Shown here: piece by piece, positions 27,031 to 37,582 of the stretch | Position numbering within the stretch: the first letter of the stretch is position 1 | How the letters are laid out: the number at the start of each line of letters is the position of its first letter | DNA from: Methylobacterium symbioticum | Lineage (GTDB): Bacteria > Pseudomonadota > Alphaproteobacteria > Rhizobiales > Beijerinckiaceae | Direction of reading: 5' to 3' | Assembly (NCBI RefSeq): GCF_902141845.1 | Contig: NZ_CABFPH010000042.1 | Location: 1 to 44,756 of the forward strand | DNA: 44,756 nt | Notes under the pieces: model-generated | The model's database searches: none | The model's input: only the letters and a program-made list of their open reading frames with translations | Told to the model about the DNA's origin: nothing | Position numbers and translations under genes: made by a program

Positions 27031-28233
27031 ATGGCGGCAGAGACCGGGACGGACATGGCGGCGAACGTGGCAGCACAGACGGCGGGCGCCGACGGAACGG
27101 ATGCGGGCGGGCCGCCGGTCGGCCCCTGGCGGGGAGCACGGCCGCTTGCGCTTTCCGGCATCGGCGTGGTCTGCTTCTGCGTCCTGCTCGCGCTCGCCTG
27201 GCGGGCGGCGGACACCCTGCTCCTGATCTTCTCGGGCGTGCTGCTCGGCGTCTTCCTCGACGGGCTGACCCGGGGGCTCGGGCACGTCTTCCCCCTCCCG
27301 CGCTGGCTGCGGCTCACCGCCGTCTGCCTCGCCCTGGCGGCCGGCACCACGGGCCTGGCGAGCATCGGCGGCGCCACCATCGCCCAGCAAGGCCGCGACC
27401 TCGGCCAGACGGTGAGCGCGCAGGCCGGCACGGTGCGCGACTGGCTCGCCCAGCGCGGCATCGACGTGCCCTTCCCCGGCCAGGGCGGCGAGGGCGGCAA
27501 GCCGGATTCCGATGCCAAGGACGGGCAGAAGTCCGGCGGCCTCCAGGGGCTGGCCGCCGGCATCCTCAAGAGCCCGGGCTCGCTCCTGTCCGATGCCGGA
27601 AACGTGCTCGGGCCGGCGGCGGCCGTGGTGCTCGGCCTGTTCAACGCCCTCGGCAACATCGCGGTGATCGTGTTCCTCGGCATCGCCTTCGCGGCCGATC
27701 CGGGCAGCTACCGCGACGGCGTGCTGCGCTTCGTGCCGCCGCGTAGGCGCCCGCGCGGGGCCGCCGTCCTCGACGGGGCGGGCGAAACCCTGCGCCACTG
27801 GCTGTTCGGCCAGCTCCTCACCATGGCGGTGATCTTCCTGTGCACCTGGGCCGGCCTCGCCTTCCTCGGGATCGGCGGCGCGCTGATCCTCGGGCTGCAG
27901 GCGGGCCTGCTCGCCTTCGTGCCGACGATCGGGCCGCTCGTCGCGGGCGTCGTCATCCTGCTCGCGAGCCTCGCCTCGGGCACCAACGCGGTGCTCGGCG
28001 CCCTCGGCGTCTACCTCGCGGTCCAGACCCTGGAGAGCTACGGACTCACGCCCTTCATCCAGAAGCGGGCCCTCGACATCCCGCCCGCCACGATCTTCGC
28101 CGGCCAGCTCCTGCTCGGCGTGATCTTCGGCCTCTGGGGCATCGCGCTGGCCCTGCCGCTCATGGCGGTGATCAAGGTGATGCTCGACCAGATCTACGTC
28201 GAGGACGTGCTCGGAGAGTCCAAGGACCGCTGA
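27031..28233 (+). CDS. AI-2E family transporter (PerM/YdiK type)
   Basis: A 400-residue membrane protein of the AI-2 exporter/PerM superfamily. The N-terminal pair of helices is at ~30-65 (LALSGIGVVCFCVLLALAWR, LLLIFSGVLLGVFLDGL). A Gly/Lys-rich loop occurs around 150-175, and the C-terminal helices include GLLAFVPTIGPLVAGVVILL and QTLESYGLTPFIQKRALDIP. Substrates of this family range from autoinducer-2 to cations and are rarely known. Starts at 27031 or 27055 are both possible. The stop TGA abuts the stop of the convergent amidase with no base between (TGATCA). Confidence 0.85.
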   Translation: MAAETGTDMAANVAAQTAGADGTDAGGPPVGPWRGARPLALSGIGVVCFCVLLALAWRAADTLLLIFSGVLLGVFLDGLTRGLGHVFPLPRWLRLTAVCLALAAGTTGLASIGGATIAQQGRDLGQTVSAQAGTVRDWLAQRGIDVPFPGQGGEGGKPDSDAKDGQKSGGLQGLAAGILKSPGSLLSDAGNVLGPAAAVVLGLFNALGNIAVIVFLGIAFAADPGSYRDGVLRFVPPRRRPRGAAVLDGAGETLRHWLFGQLLTMAVIFLCTWAGLAFLGIGGALILGLQAGLLAFVPTIGPLVAGVVILLASLASGTNAVLGALGVYLAVQTLESYGLTPFIQKRALDIPPATIFAGQLLLGVIFGLWGIALALPLMAVIKVMLDQIYVEDVLGESKDR

Positions 28234-29466
28234 TCACTGCCGCGCCAGCGCCTCCTCGATCAGCCGCGCCACGGCAAGCGCGCGGCCGTCATCGCCGAAC
28301 CGGGCAATCACCTGCACGCCGACCGGCAGGGGGCCGCCCGGCACCGGCACGTTCACGCAAGGGACGCCCATCAGGGTCCAGAGCCGATTGAAGCGCGGGT
28401 CGCCCGTCGAGGCGAGGCCCTGCGGCGCGGGGCCGGGTGCCGAGAAGGTGAGCAGCGCGTCGTAATCGGAGAACAGGTCCTTCAGGGCCCGGCGGGCATG
28501 GTGGGCGGCGCGGCGCGCCGCGTCGTATGCGGAAGCCGGGATGGCCTGTGCCCCGTCGAGATGCTGCCCGAGCTGCTCGGACAGGGCGGCACGATGCGTC
28601 GCATATTCCCAGCCGAGGGCCTGGGCCGCCTCGTAGTCCTGGATCACCCGCTGACGCGTCCAGGCCTCCGGCATCGGCTCGGGGAGGATCAGGTCGTCGA
28701 CGCGGGCACCGGCCCGCTCGGCGGCGCGCCGGGCGGCCTCGAGGGCGGCGCGCGCCTCCGGCTCGGCCTCGCCCGCGAAATCCTGCAGGACGAGGCCGAT
28801 GCGCGGCGCCGCGACCGCAGCGCCCGCGATCTCCGGGCGGTTGGCGAGGACGGCCAGCGCGTAGGCGAGGTCCTGCGTGCCGGCCGCGAACAGGCCGAGC
28901 GTGTCGAGCGCCCAGGAGAAGGTCTTCACGCCCACCGTCGGCAGCAGGCGGAAGGAGGGCTTGATCGCGGCGCAGCCGCAGAAGCTCGCGGGCCGGATCA
29001 CCGAGCCCGCCGTCTGCGTGCCGAGGGCCAGGGGGAGCAGGCCCGCGCCCACCGCCGCGGCCGAGCCCGCCGAGGAGCCGCCCGGCGTGCGGCCGGGATC
29101 GTGCGGGTTGCGCGTCTGGGTCGGGTCGGCGCTGGCGAAGGGCGAGGTCGTGGTCTTGGCCAGGATCGCGGCGCCGAGCCGTCGCAGGCGCGCCACCACC
29201 GCGGCATCGGCCTTCGGCTGCCAGCCGGCATAGATCGGCGAGCCCATCTGCGTCGGCATGTCGGCGGTGTCGATGATGTCCTTCACGCCGACCGCGATGC
29301 CGGCGAGCGGCCCCGTCTCCGGGACGGCCGCCTCCGCGCGCAGGCTCGCCAGGGCGCCGATCCCGGGGTCGCGGGCGGCGATCGCCGCGCGGCAGAGGTC
29401 GATGGCGCCGGCCGGCGTGAGCTGGCCGGCCTCGATGCGGGAGCGGATGTCGAGAAGCGAGAGCAT
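28234..29466 (-). CDS. Amidase (amidase-signature family)
   Basis: A 410-residue Ser-cisSer-Lys hydrolase. K62 is in IAVGVKDIIDTADM, the cis-serine in TPGGSSAGSAAAVG (S131/S132), and the nucleophile is S155 in GTQTAGSVIRPA. These correspond to the family GTDTGGSIR signature, with Q and A substitutions. Residues ~200-400 are the variable substrate half. Biuret/AtzE-like amidases and indoleacetamide-type amidases are candidates; I cannot tell which. It is convergent with, and directly abutting, the AI-2E transporter gene. Confidence 0.85.
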   Translation of the reverse strand: MLSLLDIRSRIEAGQLTPAGAIDLCRAAIAARDPGIGALASLRAEAAVPETGPLAGIAVGVKDIIDTADMPTQMGSPIYAGWQPKADAAVVARLRRLGAAILAKTTTSPFASADPTQTRNPHDPGRTPGGSSAGSAAAVGAGLLPLALGTQTAGSVIRPASFCGCAAIKPSFRLLPTVGVKTFSWALDTLGLFAAGTQDLAYALAVLANRPEIAGAAVAAPRIGLVLQDFAGEAEPEARAALEAARRAAERAGARVDDLILPEPMPEAWTRQRVIQDYEAAQALGWEYATHRAALSEQLGQHLDGAQAIPASAYDAARRAAHHARRALKDLFSDYDALLTFSAPGPAPQGLASTGDPRFNRLWTLMGVPCVNVPVPGGPLPVGVQVIARFGDDGRALAVARLIEEALARQ

Positions 29467-29554
29467 GGCTCGGTCTGTCCGGCCCCGACCGATCCTGTCA
29501 ACGCCGGGGCAACGTTGACGAAGGCTTTACGGAGAGCTGCGCATTCTCCGCGCC

Positions 29555-30553
29555 ATGTGGCGTAGCGTAATTGCGTTCTCCGCCCTGGCGCTGGCCGGCG
29601 CGGGGCTCACGGGCTGTGCGCTCAACAAGTTCGAGCGGCGCGACCCATGGCGGGATCAGGCGGAGCAGATCTGCCTGTCCAAGAAGCTCGTGACCCCGAC
29701 CGAGTTCATCATCCCGGTCAAGGAAATCGACGGGCCCGGCCCCTGCGGCATGCAGCAGCCCTTCCGGGTGACGCGGCTGGCGGGCGGCACCGTCGCGCTC
29801 AAGCAGCGCATGACCCTGGGCTGCCCGGCGCTCTCCGAGGCCGAGGCGTGGCTCGCCGACACGATCCAACCGGCAGCCGAGCTGTATTTCGGCCAGCCCG
29901 TCGCCGAGATCAATGCCGGCTCCTATGCCTGCCGCGGGCGCAACAACCAGCCCGGCGCCAAGCTCTCCGAGCATTCCTTCGGCAACGCCGTGGATATCAT
30001 GTCCTTCAAGCTGGCGGACGGCTACGTCATCACCGTGAAGGGCGGCTGGCGCGGCACCGAGGCCGAGCAGGGCTTCCTGCGGGAGGTCTTCCTGGGCGCC
30101 TGCCAGCGCTTCACCACCGTGCTGGCGCCGGGGTCGAACGTCTTCCACTACGACCACATCCACGTGGACCTCGCCCGACACGATCCGCGGGGCCTGCGCC
30201 GCATCTGCCAGCCGCTGATCAAGTTCACGCCGCAGCTCGGCGCCGAGGGCCGCACGCCCTCGCGGCCGTTGCCGCCGCCGCGTCAGCCGGCCCCGCCCCA
30301 GGCGCCGATCGACGTCGAGGAGGACGATCCCTACGGCGTGACGCCGATGTCGCAGAACCGCGCGGCCACGCAGGTGGCCCGCGCCCCGGCCCGTCCGCAG
30401 GAGCCCGCCCTGCATCAGGCCCCGGCGGCCTACGCCTCGGTGCCGCCGCGGCCAGCGCCCCCGCGCGCCGCCCCGCCGCGGAGCGCCTTCGAGCCCGATG
30501 CCATGCCGCTGTCGATCAGCCCGCCGGGCGCCTCGCCGGGTCCGCTCTACTGA
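29555..30553 (+). CDS. Extensin-like C-terminal family lipoprotein
   Basis: A 332-residue protein with a lipobox (LAGAGLTGC, C21), so probably lipidated and periplasmic. The extensin-like (DUF2-type, PF06904) domain covers ~35-215. Its metal-binding residues resemble D,D-carboxypeptidase/Hedgehog-type enzymes: H140 and D147 (KLSEHSFGNAVDIM) and H198-H203 (FHYDHIHVDLARHD). Paired cysteines (C40, C64, C90, C126, C183, C217-region) suggest disulfides. Residues ~220-332 are a Pro/Ala-rich disordered tail. A role in peptidoglycan cross-link cleavage is inferred from the fold. Confidence 0.85.
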   Translation: MWRSVIAFSALALAGAGLTGCALNKFERRDPWRDQAEQICLSKKLVTPTEFIIPVKEIDGPGPCGMQQPFRVTRLAGGTVALKQRMTLGCPALSEAEAWLADTIQPAAELYFGQPVAEINAGSYACRGRNNQPGAKLSEHSFGNAVDIMSFKLADGYVITVKGGWRGTEAEQGFLREVFLGACQRFTTVLAPGSNVFHYDHIHVDLARHDPRGLRRICQPLIKFTPQLGAEGRTPSRPLPPPRQPAPPQAPIDVEEDDPYGVTPMSQNRAATQVARAPARPQEPALHQAPAAYASVPPRPAPPRAAPPRSAFEPDAMPLSISPPGASPGPLY

Positions 30554-30738
30554 CATCGCCGCGGCATCGCGCCGGCAGGCGGCGCGCTCGCGTCATCGCC
30601 GACGGATCGGGGCGCGCGATGTGACCCCCCTGCCGCACCGCCACGGGAATCGACCTCGGCCGGCGCCCGCGGCTTGACTCGGGGCCGGCCGGGTTCATCG
30701 TCCTCCGGATTCAGGAATCCGAGCGTACGAGTCCGCCC

Positions 30739-31221
30739 ATGTCGCCCATCGCCGCGAAGTCGCGCCGGCTCCCCGCCGCCCTCGGTGCCGGCCTGATGCT
30801 GCTGGCCGCCCTGCAGCCGGCGCTTGCCCGCTCGGCCCGCGAGGAGATCGAGCCCGCCGAGGAGCACACCTTCCCCTACGACGCGAACATCCCCGGCTGC
30901 CAGGATCCGGGCGTGCTGGAGAAGGTCTCGGACCAGTTCGCCGAGAAGGAAGCGAAGTTCTGGAACTCCTCGCTCACCATCGTGGCCTTCGACCGGATCG
31001 AGCGCACCGCCTGGCGGCCCTACGGCCTCGATTACATCCCGCGCCGCTTCTGCTCGGCGACCGCCACCACCTCGGACGGCGTGCGCCGCAAGGTCGATTA
31101 CTCGGTCCGCGAGAACCTCGGCATCATCGGCTCGACCTGGGGCGTCGAGTTCTGCATCCACGGCCTCGACCGCGACCTCAGCTACGCCTACGCCACCGCC
31201 TGCCGCATGGCGCGGCCGTAG
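30739..31221 (+). CDS. Secreted four-cysteine protein, unknown
   Basis: A 160-residue protein with a signal peptide (AALGAGLMLLAALQPALA, cleavage near residue 31). The mature part has four cysteines (NIPGCQDP, RRFCSATA, EFCIHGLD, TACRMA) and a central block FWNSSLTIVAFDRIERTAWR. It looks like a conserved alphaproteobacterial periplasmic protein; I do not know its function. It starts 44 bases before the RNase T2 gene on the same strand, so the two secreted proteins may be co-transcribed. Confidence 0.65.
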   Translation: MSPIAAKSRRLPAALGAGLMLLAALQPALARSAREEIEPAEEHTFPYDANIPGCQDPGVLEKVSDQFAEKEAKFWNSSLTIVAFDRIERTAWRPYGLDYIPRRFCSATATTSDGVRRKVDYSVRENLGIIGSTWGVEFCIHGLDRDLSYAYATACRMARP

Positions 31222-31265
31222 GATCGCGGCACACCCACACGCTTCGACCTTTCGGGGGGACGGTC

Positions 31266-31946
31266 ATGCGGGACGGGATCTTGAGACGATTCGGATGCGC
31301 GGCCGCCTGCCTGCTCGGCTTGCTGCCCGCGGCAGCAAGGGCGCAGGATTACGGCGGCTTCAGCCGCAGCGACCGGCCGGGCGCCTTCGACTTCTACGTC
31401 CTCGCCCTGTCCTGGTCGCCGACCTATTGCGAGACGGCGGACCGGCCCGATGCGCGGCAATGCGCGTCCGGCCGCGGCCTCGGCTTCGTGGTGCACGGGC
31501 TCTGGCCGCAATTCGAGCGTGGCTATCCGCAGAACTGCTCGGCGGTGGAGCGCGCGCCCACTCGGCAGGCGATGGAGGTGGCGGGCACGGTCTATCCGAG
31601 CGAGGGCCTCGCCCGCTACGAGTGGCGCAAGCACGGCACCTGCTCGGGCCTCGACCCGGCCGCCTATTTCCGTGCCGCCCGCGACGCGCGCGAGGCGGTG
31701 ACGATCCCGGACGATCTGAAGGGCGGCGGTCCCGAGCGGCGCATGGCCCCGATCGAGATCGCCCGCCTGTTCGTCGCGGCGAACCGGGGCCTGCGCCCTG
31801 ACATGATGCAGGTCGCCTGCGCGCGCGGCGCGCTGCAGGAGGTGCGGATCTGCTTTTCCAAGGACCTGCGCGGCTTCACCCCCTGCCCCGAGCTCGCCCG
31901 GCAGAACTGCCGCGCCGGGACCGTCACGGTCGGCGCCGGGCGCTGA
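31266..31946 (+). CDS. Ribonuclease T2 family protein, secreted
   Basis: A 226-residue T2/RNase I-type endoribonuclease producing 2',3'-cyclic phosphates. A signal peptide ends near residue 26. CAS1 is GFVVHGLWPQ (H77), CAS2 is YEWRKHGTCSG (E119, H123), and the N-terminal FYVLALSWSPTYCE is diagnostic. Cysteines are spaced for disulfides, consistent with periplasmic or extracellular action. A GGGGGA ribosome-binding site lies just before the start. Confidence 0.92.
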   Translation: MRDGILRRFGCAAACLLGLLPAAARAQDYGGFSRSDRPGAFDFYVLALSWSPTYCETADRPDARQCASGRGLGFVVHGLWPQFERGYPQNCSAVERAPTRQAMEVAGTVYPSEGLARYEWRKHGTCSGLDPAAYFRAARDAREAVTIPDDLKGGGPERRMAPIEIARLFVAANRGLRPDMMQVACARGALQEVRICFSKDLRGFTPCPELARQNCRAGTVTVGAGR

Positions 31947-32054
31947 TCCCACGCGCCGGTGCTCCCGTGCCTGCGGGACGGCGCGACTTCGTGTAAGGGC
32001 ACGTCACGACCTTCCGATCGGCGGGAGATCCGTGAGAGACATCAGACCGCCCGC

Positions 32055-32900
32055 ATGAACTACCGGCACGCCTTCCACGCGGGCAATTTCTGCGACGTCC
32101 TCAAACATCTCGTGCTGGCGCGGGTTCTGGCGCATCTCCGCCTCAAGCCCACCGCCTTCCGGGCGATCGACGCCTTCGCAGGGCTCGGCCTCTACGACCT
32201 GACCGCCGACGAGGCGGAGCGCACCGGCGAGTGGCGCGAAGGCTGGGGCCGGCTCGACGCGCCGTTCCCGGAAGCGGTGGAGGGCCTCCTCGAACCCTAC
32301 CGGGCGGCGGTGGCGGCGGTGCGGTCGCGCCACGGCGACACCGTCTATCCGGGCTCGCCGGCCGTGATCCGCGAGGCCCTGCGCCCAGGGGACCGCGGCG
32401 TCTTCGTCGAGTTGCACCCGGTCGATGTCGAGACCCTGCGCGAGCGCTACAACCGGGATTCCCGCACCAAGGTGGTGCATCTCGACGGCTGGACGGCGAT
32501 CAACGCGATGATCCCGCCGCCCGAGCGGCGCGGGCTCGTGCTGATCGACCCGCCCTACGAGGTGCCCGGGGAGATCGCGCGCCTGGGCCTCCACCTCGCC
32601 AAGGCGGTGCGGAAATGGCCGACCGGAATCTTCCTCGCTTGGTACCCGATCAAGGATGCCGCAGCCATCGACCGCATGGCGCAGGGCCTCGACCAGGATC
32701 TGGGGCGCCCCGGATTGCGCCTCGATCTCATGATCGACCGGCCGGACGGCACCCGCCTCGCGGGCACCGGGATGATCGTGATCAACCCGCCCTGGCGGCT
32801 CGCCGAGGAGGCGGCTCTGTTCCTGCCGGCCCTGGCCTCCCGCCTCGCCCGCGGCGGCTACGGCGGATTCCGCTGCGACGCGATCGGAACGCCGACCTGA
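32055..32900 (+). CDS. rlmJ: 23S rRNA (adenine2030-N6)-methyltransferase RlmJ
   Basis: A 281-residue SAM-dependent methyltransferase modifying A2030 of 23S rRNA. It opens MNYRHAFHAGNFCDVLKHLV, the invariant RlmJ start, which fixes the ATG at 32055 although the frame is open from 31959. The catalytic motif IV is DPPY at 165-168 (VLIDPPYEVPG). FAGLGLYDL forms part of the SAM pocket and GIFLAWYPIKD is a family block. It stands alone between the RNase T2 gene and the GGDEF gene. Confidence 0.93.
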   Translation: MNYRHAFHAGNFCDVLKHLVLARVLAHLRLKPTAFRAIDAFAGLGLYDLTADEAERTGEWREGWGRLDAPFPEAVEGLLEPYRAAVAAVRSRHGDTVYPGSPAVIREALRPGDRGVFVELHPVDVETLRERYNRDSRTKVVHLDGWTAINAMIPPPERRGLVLIDPPYEVPGEIARLGLHLAKAVRKWPTGIFLAWYPIKDAAAIDRMAQGLDQDLGRPGLRLDLMIDRPDGTRLAGTGMIVINPPWRLAEEAALFLPALASRLARGGYGGFRCDAIGTPT

Positions 32901-33054
32901 GCGGACCAGATCCATGCCCCTGTACTCACGCATGTTCCTTCGCTGTACCGGTGCCAGACCCGACAAGTCCCGCTCTGGACCGATCTTCTAAAGGCAATAT
33001 TCAGCTTTTGACCGGACAAAGGCCGCGAAATAGGGCGCTGATCCAGGGAGCCGC

Positions 33055-34614
33055 ATGAGAATGGGTTCGCCGCGCCGCGTCGCATCCTGGCTCCGGTCGG
33101 CCCGCACCTGGATCGTCCTCGGAGTCCTCGCGCCCATCGGCATGGTCGCGGTCTCGGGCGTGATGCTCATCGAGATGCGCGGGGACGCGTGGGAAAGAGC
33201 CGAGCAGACCTCGCGGAACCTGCTTCAGGTGGTCGAGCGCGACATCGCGCGCAACGTCGAGATCATCGACCTGTCGCTCCAGGCGGTCATCGACAATCTA
33301 CAGGCTCCGGGGGTGGCGGAGGCGACCCCGGAACTGCGCCAGTTGATCCTGTTCGACCGCGCGGCCAGCGCCAAGGATCTCGGCGTGATGCTCGTCCTCG
33401 ACGAGAATGGGGACAGCGTGATCGATGCGGCCGGCTGGCCCGCCCGCCGGCTGAACAACGCGGACCGCGCCTACTTCCAGGCCCACAAGGCCGACCCCAA
33501 GCTCGGGCTCCACATCAGTCAGCCCTTGGTCTCGCGTCTGGGCGGAAACAGCATCATTGTGCTGAGCCGCCGGATCGACAAGCCGGACGGCTCCTTCGGC
33601 GGCTTGGTGCTCGCCAGCCTCTCGCTCTCCTATTTCGACCGGCTGTTCGAGCGGCTCGAACTGGGACGGCTCGGCGCCATCAACCTCTACCGCCGCGACG
33701 GCACGCGCATCACCCGCTACCCGTCCATCGCCAGCGATATCGGCGCGAACATCGCGGGCACGCAGAATTTCGAGCTGTTCGCGGGCGCGAGGAGCGGCCG
33801 TGCGGTCGCCATCTCCGTGCGCGACGGCATCGAGCGCTTCTACACCTTCACCCAGGTCGGCGACCTGCCGCTCATTCTCAACGTCGCCCTGGCAACGCAG
33901 GAGATCGAGGCCGAGTGGCGCGTGCGGGCCCTGGTGATCGGTGCGGTGGTGCTGGTCCTGTGCGGGCTCACCATCGGACTGTCGCTGCTGTTCGGCCGGG
34001 AGCTTCGACGCCGCGCCGCCGTGGAGGCGGAACTGGCCCGGCTCTCCCACACCGATGCCCTGACCGGGCTCGCCAACCGCCGCCGCTTCGAGGATGCCCT
34101 GGCGGAGGCCTTCGACGGGCTCCGGGCTGGGAGCGAGCCGCTCTCGCTCCTCATCGTCGATGCCGACCACTTCAAACGCTACAACGACCGCTACGGCCAC
34201 GCCGTGGGGGATACGGTGCTGAGGGCGCTGGCCGGCGCCCTGTCGGCAAGCGTCCACCGGCCCGACGACCTCGTCGCCCGTGTGGGCGGCGAGGAGTTCG
34301 CCCTGCTTCTGCCCAGCACCGACGCGGACGGTGCCCTCCGCATCGCGGAGAAGATCCACGCCGAGGTGGCGGCCCTCGCCATCGGCAGCGCCGGGATCGG
34401 CGCCGAGGCCGTGACCGTGAGCATCGGCCTCGCCACAGCCCCGCACGGGAGACCCGCGGATCTCTTCGGCCGCGCCGATGCCGCGCTCTACGAAGCCAAG
34501 GCAACCGGACGGAACCGGACCTGCCAAGCTCCCTCCCTCGGCACGGCGCCTGCGTCCAGCGAGACCAGCGACTCTGCGAACCGGCCCCAGCACCGGCACG
34601 CGCAAACGGTCTGA
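33055..34614 (+). CDS. Membrane diguanylate cyclase with dCache sensor
   Basis: A 519-residue protein: TM1 at ~20-42, a periplasmic double-Cache (PDC) sensor at ~50-285 (NNADRAYFQAHKADPKLGLH, SIIVLSRRIDKPDGSFGGLV), TM2 at ~292-315, then a GGDEF domain at ~330-495. The active-site GGEEF is intact at 411-415, and an inhibitory-site RxxD (R402-D405) lies exactly five residues before it. It is therefore predicted to make c-di-GMP with product feedback. DADHFKRYNDRYGHAVGD is the metal/GTP region. The C-terminal 25 residues are disordered. Confidence 0.92.
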   Translation: MRMGSPRRVASWLRSARTWIVLGVLAPIGMVAVSGVMLIEMRGDAWERAEQTSRNLLQVVERDIARNVEIIDLSLQAVIDNLQAPGVAEATPELRQLILFDRAASAKDLGVMLVLDENGDSVIDAAGWPARRLNNADRAYFQAHKADPKLGLHISQPLVSRLGGNSIIVLSRRIDKPDGSFGGLVLASLSLSYFDRLFERLELGRLGAINLYRRDGTRITRYPSIASDIGANIAGTQNFELFAGARSGRAVAISVRDGIERFYTFTQVGDLPLILNVALATQEIEAEWRVRALVIGAVVLVLCGLTIGLSLLFGRELRRRAAVEAELARLSHTDALTGLANRRRFEDALAEAFDGLRAGSEPLSLLIVDADHFKRYNDRYGHAVGDTVLRALAGALSASVHRPDDLVARVGGEEFALLLPSTDADGALRIAEKIHAEVAALAIGSAGIGAEAVTVSIGLATAPHGRPADLFGRADAALYEAKATGRNRTCQAPSLGTAPASSETSDSANRPQHRHAQTV

Positions 34615-34794
34615 GGGACCGGCCACGACGGAGCATCAGAGACGATCCGAGGGAGACAGCTCCGCGTCCGGGACGTATCGAAGCCGGCGGGCAGCGGCCT
34701 GGGGCGGCGCTCTCACCTTGCGCCGGCCCCGGCACGCCATACCTGCGGGAGACCCGGACCCGTCGCGGCTTTCGGGATCACAAGGCCTGGATCC

Positions 34795-35118
34795 ATGCTC
34801 TCCTCCGACACCGACATCCTGGCCGCCGCCGAGACGTGGCGGCGCGCGGGGCGCGGGGTGGCGCTCGCCACGGTGATCGAGACCTGGGGCTCGGCCCCGC
34901 GACCGGTGGGCAGCCACCTCGTCATCGACGAGGCCGGGAGCTTCCTCGGCTCGGTCTCGGGCGGCTGTGTCGAGGGCGCCGTGATCGCGGACGCCCTCGA
35001 CGTGATCGCGGAGGGCAAGCCCCGCATCCTCGAATTCGGCGTGGCCGACGAGACCGCGTGGCGAGTCGGCCTGTCCTGCGGCGGCCGCATCCGCGTCTAT
35101 GTGGAGCGGATCGACTGA
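34795..35118 (+). CDS. XdhC/CoxI-family protein, N-domain only
   Basis: A 107-residue stand-alone XdhC_CoxI domain. It contains the conserved WGSAPRPVGSHLVIDEAGSF, C58 in SVSGGCVEGAV and C95 in VGLSCGGRIRVYV. XdhC proteins bind the molybdenum cofactor and support its sulfuration and insertion into xanthine-dehydrogenase-family hydroxylases. Here this half is a separate gene, with the Rossmann half starting two bases after its stop. No hydroxylase structural genes are seen in the window, so the client enzyme lies elsewhere or upstream of nothing visible here. Confidence 0.85.
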   Translation: MLSSDTDILAAAETWRRAGRGVALATVIETWGSAPRPVGSHLVIDEAGSFLGSVSGGCVEGAVIADALDVIAEGKPRILEFGVADETAWRVGLSCGGRIRVYVERID

Positions 35119-35119
35119 T

Positions 35120-35811
35120 ATGCGCGACCACACCCTTCAGGCCTTGAATGCCGAGCGGGCCGCGCGCCGTCCGGCCGTTCTCGTCACCGACATCGCGGAG
35201 GGGACGCAGCGCCTCGTGACCGCGGAGGCACTGACCGGCGACCCGCTCGCGCCGCTTCTGCGCAAGGCCCTGGCCTCGGGCAGGAGCGGGCTCGTCGAGG
35301 CGGAGGGGCGCGCGATCTTCCTCACCGTGCAGGTGCCGGCCGTGCGCCTCGTGGTGATCGGCGCCGTCCATATCTCGCAGGCCCTCGTCCCGATGGCCGC
35401 CGCCCTCGACCTCGCGCTGACCGTGATCGACCCGCGCACCGCCTTCGCGAGCCCGGAGCGCTTCCCCGGCACCGAGCTCGTGGCGGAATGGCCGGACCGG
35501 GCGCTCGGCTCCCGGGTGCCCCCGCTGGATCCCTACTGCGCGCTCGCCGCCCTGACCCACGATCCCAAGATCGATGATCCGGCGCTCCAGGCGGCCCTCC
35601 GCGCCGGCTGCTTCTATGTGGGCGCGCTGGGTTCCCGGAAGACGCATGCGGCCCGCCTGGCGCGGCTCGCCGAGGCCGGCTTCTCCGAGGCGGAGACCGC
35701 CCGCATCCGCGCGCCGATCGGGCTCGACATCGGCGCGGCGACGCCCGCCGAGATCGCGCTCTCGGTGCTCGGCGAGATCGTGCAGGCCTTGCGCCATCCG
35801 GAGGGGCACGC

Positions 35812-35815
<4 letters not shown>
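35120..35815 (+). CDS. XdhC-family protein, Rossmann domain
   Basis: A 231-residue protein with a short degenerate XdhC N-part (PAVLVTDIAEGTQRLVTAEA) and a C-terminal XdhC Rossmann domain. The dinucleotide-type turn reads VVIGAVHISQALVPMAA, then YCALAALTHDPKIDDPALQA and YVGALGSRKTHAARLARL. The last segment, IGLDIGAATPAEIALSVLGE, is a hallmark of the family. Together with the 107-residue gene it reconstitutes a full XdhC. The ATG at 35120 follows the previous TGA by one base. The next gene's ATG overlaps its stop. Confidence 0.87.
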
Positions 35816-36829
<1,014 letters not shown>

Positions 36830-36837
<8 letters not shown>

Positions 36838-37426
36838 GACCGGCATCGTCCTGCTGGCGGCGGGACGCGGCATCCGGTTCGGCGCGCGCCCGAAGCTCCT
36901 CGCCGCGCTCGACGGGCGCCCCCTCGTGCGGCACGCCGCGGAGACCGCGCTCGCGACACGGTTGCGGCCGGTCGTCGTCGTGCTCGGCGCGCAGGCGGCC
37001 CCGGTGCGGGCGGCCCTGGCCGGCCTCGACCTCGCCTTCGTCGAGAATCCGGACTTCGCCGCCGGCCTCTCGACCTCGCTGAAGGCCGGGCTCGCCGCCC
37101 TGCCCGAACGCTGCGCCGGAGCGGTGGTGATGCTCGGCGACATGCCGCGGGTCATGCCGGCCCTGGTCGCGCGTCTTGCCGACGCCTTCGACGGCAGCCA
37201 GGCCGCCGTGGTCCCGGTCGCGGGCGGACGCCGCGGCAATCCGGTCCTGCTGAACCGGCGGCGCCTCGCCGCGGAACTCGCGGGGCTTGACGGAGACCGC
37301 GGCGCCGGCCCCCTGCTGGCCGCACGGGCGGATGTCCTGGAGATCCCGGGCGATCCGGGCAGCGGGCTCGACATCGACACGCCCGAGGCGCTGGCGGCGC
37401 TTCAGCCGGGCCGCTCGGGCTCCTGA
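36830..37426 (+). CDS. mocA: MocA-like molybdenum cofactor cytidylyltransferase (NTP transferase)
   Basis: A 198-residue nucleotidyltransferase. The NTP loop is [20 protein letters not shown], with metal-binding D in [12 protein letters not shown] and the catalytic end [18 protein letters not shown]. These fit MocA/MobA-type enzymes that join CTP (or GTP) to molybdopterin. Neighbouring XdhC genes favour the MocA route (Mo-molybdopterin cytosine dinucleotide), used by xanthine-dehydrogenase-like hydroxylases. It overlaps the previous gene by 8 bases and its end overlaps convergent DUF2256 by 25 bases. Confidence 0.83.
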
Positions 37427-37578
37427 ACGCGCTGGCGCCGCGCCTCCGTGCGACAGCGGTCGGAACAGTAGCGCACCGCGTCCCAGACCCGTTCCCACTT
37501 CTTGCGCCACGCGAAGGGACGGCCGCACTGCGCGCAGGTCTTGACGGGAAGATCGCCCTTGCGGCGCATCGGCGGCAT
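37402..37578 (-). CDS. DUF2256 zinc-ribbon-like protein
   Basis: A 58-residue protein read on the minus strand, starting at ATG 37578. It reads [20 protein letters not shown] then [17 protein letters not shown]. The CxxC...CxxxC pattern is the DUF2256 signature, probably binding one zinc. Its function is unknown. It lies 4 bases after the formyltransferase stop, so the two are likely co-expressed. It overlaps the end of mocA on the other strand. Confidence 0.85.
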   Translation of the reverse strand: MPPMRRKGDLPVKTCAQCGRPFAWRKKWERVWDAVRYCSDRCRTEARRQRVQEPERPG

Positions 37579-37582
37579 CGCT

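Noticed and set aside
28228..28239. Overlap of AI-2E transporter and amidase genes
   Set aside because: The stops abut exactly (TGATCA) without sharing bases; tight convergent packing but no further signal.
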